DNA of 5,169 nucleotides from assembly GCA_964473335.1 (NCBI GenBank), contig CAYYOO010000097.1, positions 1 to 5,169 on the forward strand, in the 5' to 3' direction. The DNA is from CAYZTD01 sp964473335. GTDB taxonomy: Archaea > Thermoplasmatota > E2 > DHVEG-1. Position numbers and translations under genes: made by a program. Positions 5,078-5,169 of this stretch are shown in pieces (positions within the stretch are counted from its first letter, which is position 1; each line of letters begins with the position of its first letter). The notes beneath the pieces were generated by a model. That model was not told the origin of the DNA. It made no database searches and was given only the letters and a program-made list of their open reading frames with translations.

Positions 5078-5169
5078 TCAATTATCCTGAATCCATTTAC
5101 GAATTCTTAAGTATCCAACAATTTTTTCACCATCTATCCACATTATTGGAGCAGTTATTTGAAGGTCAT
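5078..5169 (-). CDS. C-terminus of a probable glutaredoxin/thioredoxin-fold protein (partial)
   Basis: The gene enters from beyond the right edge, and only its last 29 complete codons are seen, ending at TGA (5078-5080). The readable end contains ITAPIMWIDGEKIVGY followed by a basic helix. The pattern of a proline, a strand ending in IDG and a second strand ending in VGY is typical of the cis-proline/beta-hairpin region of glutaredoxin- and thioredoxin-like proteins. The other two minus-strand frames meet a stop at once, and the convergent regulator ends 3 bases away, both of which support this as a real gene end. The CxxC half, if present, lies outside the window. If the fold is right, this is a fifth thioredoxin-fold gene at the locus. 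Other small alpha/beta proteins cannot be excluded. Confidence 0.55.
   Translation of the reverse strand, partial: DLQITAPIMWIDGEKIVGYLRIRKWIQDN

Overview
The window looks like part of an archaeal chromosome, most likely a Thermoplasmatota-type euryarchaeon. It is A+T-rich (about one third G+C by eye). A secreted protein ends in a PGF-CTERM sorting tail, which is an archaeal surface-anchoring signal. TATA-like boxes sit about 25-30 bases before start codons, one transcription terminator looks like a bare oligo-T run, and the regulator is an archaeal-style winged HTH. The C-terminal Ig-like domain of the first gene resembles those repeated in Thermoplasmata surface proteins. The lineage is an inference from these features, not a search result.

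Layout. On the + strand at the left (19-1473) is a large, membrane-anchored, extracytoplasmic Ig / thioredoxin / Ig protein. Converging on it is a minus-strand cluster read right to left: cytoplasmic thioredoxin (4553-4221), a membrane-anchored TlpA-like protein whose two domain halves are in swapped order (4165-3542), a small PGF-CTERM surface protein (3537-2995), a NapH/MauN-like polyferredoxin membrane protein (2998-2171), and a membrane-anchored thioredoxin-fold protein with two CxxC motifs (2167-1502). The last four genes are separated by 4, -4 and 3 bases, with ribosome-binding sites built into the last codons of the preceding gene, so they are almost certainly one operon. Divergent from the thioredoxin is a six-cysteine winged-HTH regulator (4724-5074). 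The two share a promoter region with a palindromic TATA box and an inverted repeat. At the right edge is the C-terminus of another probable thioredoxin/glutaredoxin-fold protein (5169-5078, minus), which is cut by the window.

How it may work together (inference). The window holds four recognisable thioredoxin-fold proteins and probably a fifth, plus a four-helix Fe-S membrane protein with cysteines on both predicted membrane faces and a cysteine-rich regulator. It reads as a dedicated system for moving reducing equivalents across the membrane to extracytoplasmic thiol-disulfide proteins. The polyferredoxin could take the place usually held by CcdA/DsbD, neither of which is seen here.

The most unusual single item is the TlpA-like protein. 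Its cis-proline/helix half (residues about 57-115) comes before its CxxC half (about 123-207), so it appears to be a natural circular permutation of a TlpA/thioredoxin domain. No RNA genes, CRISPR arrays or insertion sequences were seen, and no stretch longer than 300 bases lacks a gene.
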